The notes: generated by a model from the sequence alone, not told the origin. Positions 39,041-48,056 are shown, numbered from the stretch's first letter. The stretch: 52,158 bases of DNA from Sphingobacterium sp. (GCA_029239355.1 JAQZAZ010000023.1:1-52158), one strand, 5' to 3'. Program-made: numbers and translations.

Positions 39041-40472
39041 TCAAATAAATAAACACTGGATAATAGGACTTCTGTTGTCAACGGCAGTGACCGGCTGCAA
39101 AGTTCCTAAAGCAACGCAGATTCAAGAAAATAAGCAGGCGCCACAGCAATTTGCCGAAGCTATAACACAAGATACAACGAGTTCGGCGAGCGTGAAATGG
39201 CGTGATTTTTTTAGCGATCCCAACTTAGTTGCGTTAATAGACACCGCATTAAAAAATAACCAGGAGTTAAATGTGACCTTGCAGGAATTGGCAATCGCCA
39301 AAAACGATATCTTATTGCGAAAAGGAGCATTGAAACCAAGTGTAGGTTTGCGTGCCGGTGGGGGGGTGGAAAAAGTCGGTCGGTATACGAGCCAAGGGGC
39401 AGGTGATGCCAGCACGGAGATAGCCCCCGGCAAGGAAATGCCCGATCCACTGGGTGATTTAACGATAGGAGCTTATGCAAGCTGGGAAATTGACGTCTGG
39501 AAGAAGCTAAAAGATTCCGAACAGGCAGCATTGAACCGTTATCTTGCGACAGTCGAAGGTAAAAACTTTGTGCTGAGCAGCCTTATTGCGGAGGTTGCGC
39601 GCTCTTATTATGAACTGTTGGCCTTAGATAACCAACTGACGATCATCAAACAAAATATCGAGGTGCAGGACAATGCGCTGGAAGTCATCAAACTACAGAA
39701 GCAAGCTGCACGTGTAACGGAACTTGCTGTTCAGAAATTTCAGGCCGAGGTATTGAAAACGAAGGGTATGGAATTCGAGACGCGGCAACAGATTAAAGAA
39801 ACGGAAAACCGGATCAATTTTCTTTTAGGACGTTTCCCACAGGAGATAAAACGTGATCAAAGCAGTTTCGTGGATATGATACCCGCAAAAGTACAAACAG
39901 GTATACCAAGTCAATTGTTGAGCAATAGACCTGATATCCGTGAGGCAGAATATGAATTGGCGGCTGCTAAATTGGATGTACAGATTGCAAGAAAAGAGTT
40001 TTATCCGTCTTTGGAGATATCGGCTGCTCTTGGCTTGCAAGCTTTTAAACCGTCCTACCTATTTAAAATGCCTGAATCTATGTTGTATAATATTATAGGC
40101 GAGCTGGCAGCGCCCTTGTTGAACAAAAATGGACTGAAAGCAGAATTCAATGCTGCGAATGCGAAACAGATACAGGCGGTCTATAATTACGAGAAGACGA
40201 TTCTAAACGCCTATCTCGAAGTATCCACGCAACTCTCCAATATCGAAAATCTTGGAAAGAGCTTTGATTTTAAAACCAAAGAAGTTGAGGTGCTTAATAA
40301 TTCAGTGATCGTATCAGGTGATTTATTCAAGTCGGCACGTGCCGATTATATGGAAGTGTTAATGACACAACGTGACGTGCTGGATTCGAAACTTGAATTA
40401 ATAGAAACTAAGAAGCAACAGCTTAACGCCGTTGTCAATATCTACAAAGATTTGGGAGGAGGCTGGAAATAA
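39033..40472 (+). CDS. Outer-membrane efflux factor (TolC/OprM-type lipoprotein)
   Basis: The 479-residue channel protein starts with a lipoprotein signal (LLSTAVTGC, Cys near 22) and contains two outer-membrane efflux protein repeats. Characteristic pieces are WRDFFSDPNLVALIDTALKN, ARSYYELLALDNQLTIIKQN, the conserved LLSNRPDIREAEYELAAAKL and the mid-strand FYPSLEISAALGLQ. The C-terminus ends LNAVVNIYKDLGGGWK, as in NodT-family members. It completes the pump, overlaps the RND gene by 8 bp and is followed by a compact terminator. Confidence 0.94.
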   Translation: MASQINKHWIIGLLLSTAVTGCKVPKATQIQENKQAPQQFAEAITQDTTSSASVKWRDFFSDPNLVALIDTALKNNQELNVTLQELAIAKNDILLRKGALKPSVGLRAGGGVEKVGRYTSQGAGDASTEIAPGKEMPDPLGDLTIGAYASWEIDVWKKLKDSEQAALNRYLATVEGKNFVLSSLIAEVARSYYELLALDNQLTIIKQNIEVQDNALEVIKLQKQAARVTELAVQKFQAEVLKTKGMEFETRQQIKETENRINFLLGRFPQEIKRDQSSFVDMIPAKVQTGIPSQLLSNRPDIREAEYELAAAKLDVQIARKEFYPSLEISAALGLQAFKPSYLFKMPESMLYNIIGELAAPLLNKNGLKAEFNAANAKQIQAVYNYEKTILNAYLEVSTQLSNIENLGKSFDFKTKEVEVLNNSVIVSGDLFKSARADYMEVLMTQRDVLDSKLELIETKKQQLNAVVNIYKDLGGGWK

Positions 40473-40489
40473 GTTGTTTGTTTGAATGG

Positions 40490-40514
40490 ACCCCGCTAGG
40501 CGGGGTTCTTTTTT
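40490..40514 (+). terminator. Terminator of the RND operon
   Basis: ACCCCGC (40490-40496) pairs with GCGGGGT (40500-40506) around a TAG loop, followed by TCTTTTTT. This is a classic compact intrinsic terminator 18 bases after the stop. Confidence 0.9.
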
Positions 40515-40600
40515 GTCATTGCTACTAAAAATTATTTCTTGCGATAATAGAATTAATGCTTATTTTTAATCTATATTAATATATCTTATTTATCTGTTTT

Positions 40601-41287
40601 ATGGAATCACAAGAATATTTACTTATTAACGATGAGGCTGAAAGGGGAGTTTTCTATAAGAAAACATATCTTCATGTTGCACTTTCGATTTTGGCATTTA
40701 TTGTTTTAGAAAGTCTGTTGATAAAATTAGTGCCTTATGATTTTATCGTCTGGATGGTCAGCGGAAAGTTTATCTGGTTATTTCTTCTTGGTTGCTTCTG
40801 GTTAGGGGCGTCGCTTTCTTCAAGATGGACCTTAGCCCAAAGCCGACAGACTCAGTATATGGGACTGGCATTCTATATCGTGTTGGAGGCAATTATTTTC
40901 CTACCGATGATTTTCATCGCTGCCGCGATGACTGATGGAGCGAGTATGCTGTATCAGGCAAGTATTATGACTGTAGCGCTGTTTACAGCGTTGACGGCAG
41001 TTGCCTTTATGTCAAATAAGGATTTTTCTTTTCTGAAAAATATCCTTGTTATCGGCGGCTTCCTAGCCTTAGGTGCAATTGTCGCCGGTGCAATATTTGG
41101 ATTTCAACTGGGGCTGTGGTTTTCTGTATTCATGGTTTTGATTGCTTCCGGCAGTATCTTATACCAGACACAAAATCTAAAATATAATTATGGCAATGAG
41201 CAATATGTAGGAGCAGCATTGCAGTTATTTTCTTCGATTATGTTGCTGTTTTGGTATATTTTACGTATTCTGATGAGCCGCCGTTAA
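40601..41287 (+). CDS. Bax inhibitor-1 (BI-1/YccA-like) family membrane protein
   Basis: The 228-residue protein has seven predicted membrane helices with the BI-1 family pattern. The first helix follows FYKKTYLHVALSILAFIVLE. The middle region has GLAFYIVLEAIIFLPMIFIA and TALTAVAFMSNKDFSFLKN, and the end has ILYQTQNLKYNYGNEQYVGA followed by ALQLFSSIMLLFWYI. The Asp/Glu residues near the last helices that sense pH in BsYetJ-type homologues cannot be assigned safely. The family acts as a pH-sensitive calcium leak or membrane-protein quality factor. Single gene between the RND terminator and its own. Confidence 0.85.
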   Translation: MESQEYLLINDEAERGVFYKKTYLHVALSILAFIVLESLLIKLVPYDFIVWMVSGKFIWLFLLGCFWLGASLSSRWTLAQSRQTQYMGLAFYIVLEAIIFLPMIFIAAAMTDGASMLYQASIMTVALFTALTAVAFMSNKDFSFLKNILVIGGFLALGAIVAGAIFGFQLGLWFSVFMVLIASGSILYQTQNLKYNYGNEQYVGAALQLFSSIMLLFWYILRILMSRR

Positions 41288-41310
41288 CTCGGTTTGATTT
41301 CAAGGAAAAT

Positions 41311-41358
41311 AAAAAAGTATTTAGAGCACATTTGAATGCGCCCTAAATACTTTTTTTT
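41311..41358. terminator. Bidirectional terminator
   Basis: AAAAAAGTATTTAG (41311-41324) pairs with CTAAATACTTTTTT (41343-41356), flanked by A and T runs on both strands. It ends the BI-1 gene and also lies just past the minus-strand remnant at 41377. Confidence 0.8.
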
Positions 41359-41376
41359 GTACCAAGGTTTTCTAAG

Positions 41377-41511
41377 TTATTTTAATGCATTTTTCAGGTT
41401 TTTTGGGCCTTGATCAAAATCTTTATTCATATTTGTAAGTAGGTTCATTAAATTCCATGGATAAGGTGATTTGCCCGTAATACCCCCTTTACTTGAAATT
41501 ATACGTTCTCT
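41377..41511 (-). pseudogene. Probable gene remnant (44-codon open frame)
   Basis: On the minus strand an open frame runs from after a TAA (41512-41514) to a TAA at 41377-41379, reading ERIISSKGGITGKSPYPWNL and then MNLLTNMNKDFDQGPKNLKN ALK. The residue composition looks like real protein, and a terminator follows directly, as expected for a gene end. No start codon or body remains upstream. It may be the 3' end of a lost gene, or a very short gene starting at an internal ATG. The family is not recognised. Confidence 0.35.
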
Positions 41512-41600
41512 TTATATAACATACATGAAGAATTTACAAGCCTGCCTATTATACAGGGCATCGTATGTTGATATAGGTGTATACTATAATATTTTGTTCG

Positions 41601-42041
41601 TTATTTCAATAATTCCAAATGTGTGCTTACTCCGATTCTGTTCCAGGCGTTGATCGTAATAATAGCGATGATGATCTGCGCAATTTGCTTCTCATCAAAC
41701 AATTGTTTTGCTTTTTGGTAGGTTTCCTCCGTTAAGCCTTGTTGATGAATTAGAGTGATCTCCTCTGTCATTTCCAATAGTACCTGTTCTTCTGCGTTAA
41801 ATAATTCGGTCTCTCGCCATGCATTCAGCAAGAATATACGTTGTGGAGTTTCTCCATACTTTAAAGCGTCCTTTGTGTGCATATCGAGGCAAAAAGCACA
41901 TCCATTAATTTGGGATGCCCTTATCTTAATAAGCTCTTTTTGGATAGGGGTTAAAAAGGTCTCTGCAATATAGTTCTCTAAACCCATCATTGCTTTGTAC
42001 GCCTTTGCTTCTACTTTTGCAATATTTAATCGTGCTGTCAT
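41601..42041 (-). CDS. Carboxymuconolactone decarboxylase / AhpD-like protein
   Basis: The 146-residue protein is a helical AhpD-fold member: MMGLENYIAETFLTPIQKEL, then the redox-active CxxC with histidine in ASQINGCAFCLDMHTKDALK (Cys at about 49 and 52, His at 56), and the helices NAWRETELFNAEEQVLLEM and AIITINAWNRIGVSTH. These are the marks of the alkylhydroperoxidase-like family, which reduces peroxides or other oxidised species with the dithiol. Cytoplasmic. It is on the same strand as the VOC gene, 125 bp away, so a shared stress role is possible but not shown. Confidence 0.9.
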   Translation of the reverse strand: MTARLNIAKVEAKAYKAMMGLENYIAETFLTPIQKELIKIRASQINGCAFCLDMHTKDALKYGETPQRIFLLNAWRETELFNAEEQVLLEMTEEITLIHQQGLTEETYQKAKQLFDEKQIAQIIIAIITINAWNRIGVSTHLELLK

Positions 42042-42166
42042 TGTTTTATATTTTTATACTACAAAGTTGGAGGAAAGATTGAATAATAAACTTAAACTGG
42101 TTTAAGAAAGTATGTTAAGGTAGCATGTAGGTTTTTGTCAATAGGTCTATTCATTCACGAAATTCC

Positions 42167-42532
42167 CTATTCTGATATAATTAGGTAATAATTGTCCGGA
42201 TCCCGAAGGATAAACTGATTTTTTAGGGAATTTTCATTATAGTGAATTTCCTTTTCGAACATAGCATCAAGTTTGGTGGCATTTTCAAATACCTCCTGGA
42301 GATTGTCTACCCTAAAGAATAAGATGAGACCATTTCCGGCATTTTTTGGTTGGAGTAGAGTAGGATGTGCGTGTTCACCCCATTTGTGAAGGCATAAAAT
42401 GACATGGTTATCGACTGTTAGTATTTCAAAAGTCTCGCCGCCATGTGCGTTGCTGCAGCCCAGTAGTTTCTGATAAAATGATGAACTTGCTGGAACATTC
42501 TCTACAGCAATTATTGTTTCTGTTCTGACCAT
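42167..42532 (-). CDS. VOC family (glyoxalase/bleomycin resistance) protein
   Basis: This 121-residue, two-beta-alpha-beta-beta-beta protein of the vicinal oxygen chelate superfamily begins ETIIAVENVPASSSFYQKLL with GCSNAHGG, and continues LTVDNHVILCLHKWGEHAHP. The closing strand QFILRDPDNYYLIISE is the usual DPDGN-type end, here with DPDNY. Candidate metal ligands are His/Glu in these strands. Members bind small molecules or catalyse isomerisations; no substrate can be named. A long inverted repeat (42557-42594) lies just upstream. Confidence 0.85.
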   Translation of the reverse strand: MVRTETIIAVENVPASSSFYQKLLGCSNAHGGETFEILTVDNHVILCLHKWGEHAHPTLLQPKNAGNGLILFFRVDNLQEVFENATKLDAMFEKEIHYNENSLKNQFILRDPDNYYLIISE

Positions 42533-42556
42533 TGGTTTAATTTTTGGTATTTAATG

Positions 42557-42594
42557 ATTCCTTAGCCTTCATATAGCTATGTTGGCTAAGGAAT
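42557..42594. promoter_or_regulatory. Long inverted repeat between glutaminase and VOC genes
   Basis: ATTCCTTAGCC (42557-42567) pairs perfectly with GGCTAAGGAAT (42584-42594). After a TT/TT internal loop the inner bases CATA/TATG continue the stem around a TAGC loop, giving 15 bp in all. There is no T run on either side. It lies 59 bases after the glutaminase stop and 25 bases before the VOC start on the minus strand, so it could be a terminator of the first or a leader/operator element of the second. Confidence 0.5.
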
Positions 42595-42652
42595 AAACAA
42601 GCGAAATAGGAATTCGGTTTTTGTAAAGTGTTAATTAACAGTAGTTAATCTG

Positions 42653-43684
42653 TTAATCAAAAAGACTGAGATGTCTGGCTCTTACCAGGTTAAGGATCAT
42701 GCGGTACCCTGCGAGCGAATTGCCATGCTTGTCTAAAGCTGGACTAAAGGCGCCTATTCCCATTTTACCGGGTATACTCACAGTGATCCCTCCGCCAACA
42801 CCGGATTTACTAGGCAAGCCAACCGTACGTGCATATTCACCGCTAAATTCGTACATACCGGCAATTAACATCTGCGATTGAATCAGCTGTGATAGATTGG
42901 GGTCCTGATATTGTTTGTTTCCATCATAACGGACGCAATGATTGGCAAAAAAGTAGCCTATTTTGGCCAAATCTTCAACCGTGATTTCGATCGAACATTG
43001 TTTAAAATAGTTATTGAGTTTTTCTTCTCCGTCACCATCAATTAAGCCATTGTTTCGCATGATATAGAACATACCTCGATTTCGATGCCCCGTTTCCCTT
43101 TCTGAGTTGTATACCGCATGGTTATAATCAATATGTTCATTATTTGTGATGAAACGAATCATCTTAAGGATTTTAACAAAGGGTTCCTCGCCATTTCCTT
43201 TAATAAGTGCTGTTGTCAGTATGGCCCCCGCATTCATCATTGGATTAAGCGGTTTTCCCATGGTCTCCAGATTGCCAAAATGATTGAAAGGCTTTTCTGT
43301 ACCAAAATACCCCATTTTATCAAAAATAGTTGCTTCTCCATTTTCCCGGACCGCGATCATCAATGCGATGATCTTTGATATACTCTGGATGGTGAATTTC
43401 TGTTGTGTATCACCGGCGCTAACAATGTTACCATCTCTATTAACGACCGAAAGTGCAATGGATTGCGCGTTAGCTTTGCGCAGTTCGGGAATGTAATTCG
43501 CTACTTTTCCTTGTTTATAGCATTGACTGTTTTTTTTGAGAATGCTATTTAATGTTGCTTGATCTATGGTTGTGGTATCCCTTATTGTCGATTTGGTCGC
43601 ATCCTGCTGCGCATGGCATACATTTATTGCTCCTATACAACTTAGGATAAACAATGCCGTTATCAAGCTAAAAGTTCTATTCAT
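42653..43684 (-). CDS. glsA: Glutaminase A, exported
   Basis: Glutaminase hydrolyses glutamine to glutamate and ammonia and has a serine beta-lactamase-like fold. The 343-residue protein contains the family motifs GKVANYIPELRKA, SAGDTQQKFTIQSISKIIAL with the Ser-x-x-Lys nucleophile pair, NPMMNAGAI, GDGEEKLNNYFKQCSIEIT, LPSKSGVGGGI and GIGAFSPALDKHGNSLAG. Unlike the cytosolic E. coli enzymes, it has a Sec signal peptide (MNRTFSLITALFILSCIG and VCHAQQ), so it acts in the periplasm. The start at 43684 is supported by a -7 promoter element at 43709-43716 that lies within the longer open frame. The GHL10-like gene ends 49 bp upstream of this start. Confidence 0.94.
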   Translation of the reverse strand: MNRTFSLITALFILSCIGAINVCHAQQDATKSTIRDTTTIDQATLNSILKKNSQCYKQGKVANYIPELRKANAQSIALSVVNRDGNIVSAGDTQQKFTIQSISKIIALMIAVRENGEATIFDKMGYFGTEKPFNHFGNLETMGKPLNPMMNAGAILTTALIKGNGEEPFVKILKMIRFITNNEHIDYNHAVYNSERETGHRNRGMFYIMRNNGLIDGDGEEKLNNYFKQCSIEITVEDLAKIGYFFANHCVRYDGNKQYQDPNLSQLIQSQMLIAGMYEFSGEYARTVGLPSKSGVGGGITVSIPGKMGIGAFSPALDKHGNSLAGYRMILNLVRARHLSLFD

Positions 43685-43708
43685 GTGTTCAATCTTTTTA
43701 TGAAACTC

Positions 43709-43716
43709 CAAAGTTA
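43709..43716 (-). promoter_or_regulatory. -7 promoter element of glsA (TAACTTTG)
   Basis: TAACTTTG on the minus strand matches TAnnTTTG exactly, 24 bases before the chosen glsA ATG. It separates glsA from the GHL10-like gene and excludes the longer reading frame as the protein start. Confidence 0.5.
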
Positions 43717-43732
43717 GGAAAGTCTGCCTATT

Positions 43733-45121
43733 TTAGCTATTCGTCGGTGCAGGATCAACATTCCAACCTGAAAGAATGTCACCATAGAAGAAGAACGTAA
43801 CATAGAAATTCTTTTTACTGACCTTATCTTGCACATGATATTTTTTTGTTACATCGTAGCTGTCAACCTGTTTATATTTTGACAATGCTACGGGACTGGC
43901 AGCCGGATTTTCAGCCTTCACCATGTTCTGAATTTTTTGCGTGATCAATTTCATGATACCGACTTTTTTGAAAGGATCGTTTTCTACTTTATTGCCTGAG
44001 ATTTGAGGTAAAGTTCCATTGTTTTTTTCTTTTTTTAATTTTGCATCTGCTGTATAAGCCCTGAAGCGCTCTTTGAATTTTGGATCCCGTAGGGTATGTA
44101 TAGTGAAAATTGAAATACCCTGAGCACCATTATTTAAAGCCTCATCCATATCGACAAACATTTCATCGTTATTTTTGGCCATTAATCCACAGTAAAGCGT
44201 TGTATTGCTTGCCTTATCTCGAACATTTTCCAAGGTACAATCTTTTATAAAGCTCGCGTCTTCCGTGTAAAAGCTGCTATAGACCATAGGAAATACAAGA
44301 TCCAGATTCCATTTCCCCCAATCTTGTCGAACCATTCTTGAAGCCATTTTGGGAGTAGGAAAAGGGGAGGCGGCCATTGTCTTTCCGTTTGCATGTACAA
44401 CATCCGCAATCATATTAGCCATTTCAGTGATCTGATCGCAACGAAACTGCCTCCATTTTAAGTCTTTAGAAGGATCTTTTTGAGCTCTTGGATCATAACC
44501 GTATTGCTTTTTGAATTTTTCTATCGCAATTGGATGGTATCCATAGTCCCATGCAGCATACTCGCGATCTTGGACGATATTATACTTTGGCCATAGCGTC
44601 GTCGGCAGTACAACATCGACATAGCGGTTATAGTCTATGGATATTCCTGCTAAACCTTCAACTTCACAATATGACTGAATTTTTTGTTTAATGTAATCTT
44701 TCACTTCCGGTACCACGGGCGAAAGAAATTTATAGTAACCTACATAGGCAGTGGTATCAGCCAGGCTCTTTCCATTTCTGTTGACACTGAACCAATCCGG
44801 ATGTTCTTTTAGAATTTTATCGCGATCATGTTCCAGGTTCATGGTCCATAACCATGCAATTACCTGTATGCCATATTTTTTTGCAATAGGAATTGCAACG
44901 CGATATTCATCAGGACTTGCTGCATTTAGCATAACCCCATCTATTCCCAAATAATTCATCTCACGGCAGATGGAGTCAAAATTTGTGCTTGAATTATAAT
45001 CAAGCCATGTCCAGAACATGGCCGGTTTCTCTCGCTTCGCAGCTTTGGAAATGGGGATGTAAAATCCATAGATAATTAGTACTAGGCAGAGACAGCATTT
45101 TTTGATTAATTGTTCTTTCAT
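43733..45121 (-). CDS. Exported GHL10-like (family 10-like) glycosidase
   Basis: This 462-residue protein has a signal peptide (hydrophobic segment about 8-22, ending SKAA). The following TIM-barrel domain (about 30-370) resembles the GHL10/YngK-type glycosyl hydrolase-like family: MFWTWLDYNSS, YLGIDGVMLNAASPDEYRVA, KYGIQVIAWLWTMN, FLSPVVPEVKDYIKQKI, EGLAGISIDYNRYVD (candidate acidic residues), DLVFPMVYSSFY and GISIFTIHTL. The C-terminal 90 residues are basic and not part of the barrel. Such proteins act on cell-wall or other glycans in the periplasm or at the surface. No sugar specificity can be deduced. Confidence 0.78.
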   Translation of the reverse strand: MKEQLIKKCCLCLVLIIYGFYIPISKAAKREKPAMFWTWLDYNSSTNFDSICREMNYLGIDGVMLNAASPDEYRVAIPIAKKYGIQVIAWLWTMNLEHDRDKILKEHPDWFSVNRNGKSLADTTAYVGYYKFLSPVVPEVKDYIKQKIQSYCEVEGLAGISIDYNRYVDVVLPTTLWPKYNIVQDREYAAWDYGYHPIAIEKFKKQYGYDPRAQKDPSKDLKWRQFRCDQITEMANMIADVVHANGKTMAASPFPTPKMASRMVRQDWGKWNLDLVFPMVYSSFYTEDASFIKDCTLENVRDKASNTTLYCGLMAKNNDEMFVDMDEALNNGAQGISIFTIHTLRDPKFKERFRAYTADAKLKKEKNNGTLPQISGNKVENDPFKKVGIMKLITQKIQNMVKAENPAASPVALSKYKQVDSYDVTKKYHVQDKVSKKNFYVTFFFYGDILSGWNVDPAPTNS

Positions 45122-45434
45122 ACGATTGATTGGTTCTAAAATTTATCTATAATGTATCTTACAGGATGTAACAGTTTATGAAGATCTTAAAGGTTATAAA
45201 TAACTGCAGTTTAGCGTTAGCATTCATTTTACATCCAGCCGTGAAAATACATAAAAACAAGGAATTACTCAACTTCATGTGTATTTGGTTAATATTTTCC
45301 TTGAGTTATAAATTTTATAAAAAAGATTAAAACCATTCATCCCTCTATATGTTAATAAAGTAAAGAATAAGTAATAACATTATTGACATTGAAAAGCGCG
45401 CTGGGCTACTAGCGGATAGATAATAATTTTAGAT
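45122..45434. other. Divergent intergenic region before the dicarboxylate operon
   Basis: This 313-bp AT-rich region separates the GHL10-like gene from the porin gene. It contains a near-palindrome TTATAAATTTTATAA at about 45304-45318 and a TTGACA-like segment near 45384. No exact TAnnTTTG element is seen next to the porin start, so this operon may use an alternative sigma factor or an activator. No gene is visible. Confidence 0.45.
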
Positions 45435-46601
45435 ATGAGGAAACTTTACGTTCTAATTTCTTTCTTATACATATTGCTGTGCCCAACTGTCAACGGGCAG
45501 GAGCCTGGTCCAGTTGAGTCTGCTAAAAGAGATTCGGTACAGCAGACCAAAGGAGATGTAACCTACCCTAAATTACAGATAAAAGGACTTTTTCAAGCAA
45601 GGTACCTTATCAGTACAACGAAAGACGTGGATGTCAACGGGCTCCATCACAGTGATGGCTCAGGAACAGACAATAACTTTATGGTGAAGTATATGCGGGT
45701 GCAGATGCGTGCGCAGATCAGTAAACGAACCGAAGTGGCTGTACTTGCCAATCTGGCTGATTTTAAAAGTGACCCAAAAACCAAGGTGCTTGAGAATGCT
45801 TATTTAAAATATACTTTCAGCCCTAAATTAGCCATTACAGTTGGTCAGTTTCGACCTTGGTTTGGCATTGAGGAAACCTACCCAATAGATATTATTAAAT
45901 CGTTGGACTGGTCAAATCAATACCTTGAATTTGGTAAGCTGGGCTGGGCGAGTTTCCAAATAGGAATGGCTGCAACGGGGGAAGTTAATTTAGGAGATAT
46001 GCCATTCAGTTATTCCTTTTCGGTGGTTAATGGAAATGGTAAAAACCAAGTCGTGGATAATGACAACGGAAAACAATATTCAACGCGCTTAGTATTTGGG
46101 CTTTCAAAGAAATATGGAGTCAATTTAGGATTAAACGGTGGGATAGGTGAGGTCGTGAAAAAACAAGTACATGCACTGGGAGTAGACTTAAGTGGGAACA
46201 TAGACTTTGGAAAACGTTGGAACCTGGATATGCAGCTGGAAGCAAAACAGGCCATAAATCATAACTTGTATTATGCATTGGATGAGAGTGCGCGGACATC
46301 AAAATTAAACGATTACCTCATTCGGGGCATCTATTTCCTTCCAAATTTGAGGTATGAAGTTAATTATTACAACCTCAGTGCATTTGAGTTTTCTTGTCGT
46401 TACGAGTATATCGATCCAAATTATAAGTTAAATGCAAATGCAAGGCAAACTTTTACGCCTATGTTTGGTCTAGAGTTTTTAAAGAATTATGGTGCGCGTA
46501 TACAGCTCGGTCTTCAGCTCGACCGTTATAAGAAACAAACTCAGCATACCAATGAATACAATAAAAATTTATTTATCGTTCAAGTACAAAGTAGATTTTA
46601 A
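45435..46601 (+). CDS. Outer-membrane porin, phosphate-selective OprO/P-like family
   Basis: The 388-residue protein has a signal peptide (MRKLYVLISFLYILLCPTVN ending about GQ) and then about 16 amphipathic strands. The typical opening is LQIKGLFQARYLIST, followed by the conserved KLAITVGQFRPWFGIEETYP and WSNQYLEFGKLGWASFQIGM. The final strand ends in Phe (LFIVQVQSRF), as in outer-membrane barrels. It is the first gene of an operon with an anion transporter 20 bp downstream and a complete succinate dehydrogenase, so it most likely admits C4-dicarboxylates, not phosphate. That substrate is inferred from context only. Confidence 0.85.
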   Translation: MRKLYVLISFLYILLCPTVNGQEPGPVESAKRDSVQQTKGDVTYPKLQIKGLFQARYLISTTKDVDVNGLHHSDGSGTDNNFMVKYMRVQMRAQISKRTEVAVLANLADFKSDPKTKVLENAYLKYTFSPKLAITVGQFRPWFGIEETYPIDIIKSLDWSNQYLEFGKLGWASFQIGMAATGEVNLGDMPFSYSFSVVNGNGKNQVVDNDNGKQYSTRLVFGLSKKYGVNLGLNGGIGEVVKKQVHALGVDLSGNIDFGKRWNLDMQLEAKQAINHNLYYALDESARTSKLNDYLIRGIYFLPNLRYEVNYYNLSAFEFSCRYEYIDPNYKLNANARQTFTPMFGLEFLKNYGARIQLGLQLDRYKKQTQHTNEYNKNLFIVQVQSRF

Positions 46602-46621
46602 TCTTTTAAACGCCATTTATT

Positions 46622-48052
46622 ATGAAAGAAATTAGTATAAAAAATGTTGCCATCACCTTTATTGTTGCGCTCCTTTTGTGGTTTATTCCTGTACCTCAGG
46701 GTGTCAGTCCCGAAGCGTGGCATTTATTTGCAATATTTGCCGCTACTATTCTCGGTATCATTCTTAAGGCTGCACCAATGGGAACCATGTGTATGATGGC
46801 GATTGCGTTCACCGCACTGACACAGGTGCTCGCTCCAGGAGATGCCGGTAAATCGATTACCAAAGCACTGACTGGTTTTGGAGACAAAGTTATCTGGCTG
46901 ATTGGGATTTCCTTTTTCATTGCAAGAGGTTTTATCAAAACAGGCTTAGGTAATCGCATCGCATTTCTTTTTATACGCGTATTTGGAAAAAGTTCATTAG
47001 GACTAGCGTATGGATTAGGTTTAGCGGACGTATGTTTAGCACCAGCAATTCCCAGTAATACCGCCAGAGGTGGCGGTATCATTTACCCAATTATGAAATC
47101 TATGGCCATCAGTTTTGATTCTGTTCCCGACAGGCCTGAGACACATAGAAAATTAGGTTCCTATCTGACATTGAATAGCTACTACATGAATTTGATTGCA
47201 TCCTCCATGTTTTTAACTGGAACAGCGAGCAACCCAATGTGTCAAAAGTTTGCCGCTAATCTAGGGATTGATATTACGTGGATGTCTTGGGCAGTGGCTG
47301 GTTTTATTCCGGGGATTGTTGCGTTTTTTGTTGTTCCACTGGTATTATACAAACTTTATCCACCTGAGCTAAAGAAGACAGGGGATGCACCGAAAATGGC
47401 CGCAGAAAAATTAAAGGAGATGGGACCCATATCCAGAAATGAATGGTTAATGTTGTTGGCATTTTTTATACTTCTGGCACTTTGGATTTTTGGAGGTTCG
47501 CTGTCGATTGATGCAACTACAACTGCATTTATTGGACTTACCTTGCTCTTGCTCACTTCGGTGTTGACATGGGAAGATATAAAAGCTGAGAAGGGCGCCT
47601 GGGATACAATTGTTTGGTTTGCCGTTTTGGTGATGATGGCCAGTTCACTGAATGAACTCGGATTTATAGGCTGGTTCAGTGATTTGATCAAAGTACAGAT
47701 TGGGGGGTTGAGTTGGCAGATTGCCTTCCCGGTGATTATTTTAGTGTATTTTTTTAGCCATTACATCTTTGCCAGTGCTACTGCCCATGTTGCTGCAATG
47801 TATGCAGCATTATTGGGAGTTGGGGTTTCGTTAGGGATCCCACCCATGTTATTAGCCATGATGCTTGGATTCCTCGGTTCAATATATGGTGTGTTGACGC
47901 ATTACGGACATGGCCCAGCACCGGTATTCTTTGGTAGTGGTTATGTTGATCTCAAATCCTGGTGGTTGCGCGGCTTGGAAATAGGGATAGTTCTACTCAT
48001 TATTTATATGGGTATAGGTGGGCTATGGATGAAAGTTATTGGTTATTATTAA
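46622..48052 (+). CDS. DASS family anion (dicarboxylate) transporter
   Basis: This 476-residue inner-membrane protein of the divalent anion:Na+ symporter/2-oxoglutarate-malate translocator family (SLC13-like) has about eleven to twelve helices. The substrate-binding hairpins carry the SNT/SxT motifs: APAIPSNTARGGGIIYPIMK (first) and FASATAHVAAMYAALLGV (second). TGTASNPMCQKFAANLGI and KGAWDTIVWFAVLVMMASSL are further family blocks. Bacterial relatives exchange or symport citrate, tartrate, fumarate, malate or succinate. Placement between a porin and sdhC points to C4-dicarboxylates. It ends five bases before sdhC. Confidence 0.92.
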   Translation: MKEISIKNVAITFIVALLLWFIPVPQGVSPEAWHLFAIFAATILGIILKAAPMGTMCMMAIAFTALTQVLAPGDAGKSITKALTGFGDKVIWLIGISFFIARGFIKTGLGNRIAFLFIRVFGKSSLGLAYGLGLADVCLAPAIPSNTARGGGIIYPIMKSMAISFDSVPDRPETHRKLGSYLTLNSYYMNLIASSMFLTGTASNPMCQKFAANLGIDITWMSWAVAGFIPGIVAFFVVPLVLYKLYPPELKKTGDAPKMAAEKLKEMGPISRNEWLMLLAFFILLALWIFGGSLSIDATTTAFIGLTLLLLTSVLTWEDIKAEKGAWDTIVWFAVLVMMASSLNELGFIGWFSDLIKVQIGGLSWQIAFPVIILVYFFSHYIFASATAHVAAMYAALLGVGVSLGIPPMLLAMMLGFLGSIYGVLTHYGHGPAPVFFGSGYVDLKSWWLRGLEIGIVLLIIYMGIGGLWMKVIGYY

Positions 48053-48056
48053 TTAA

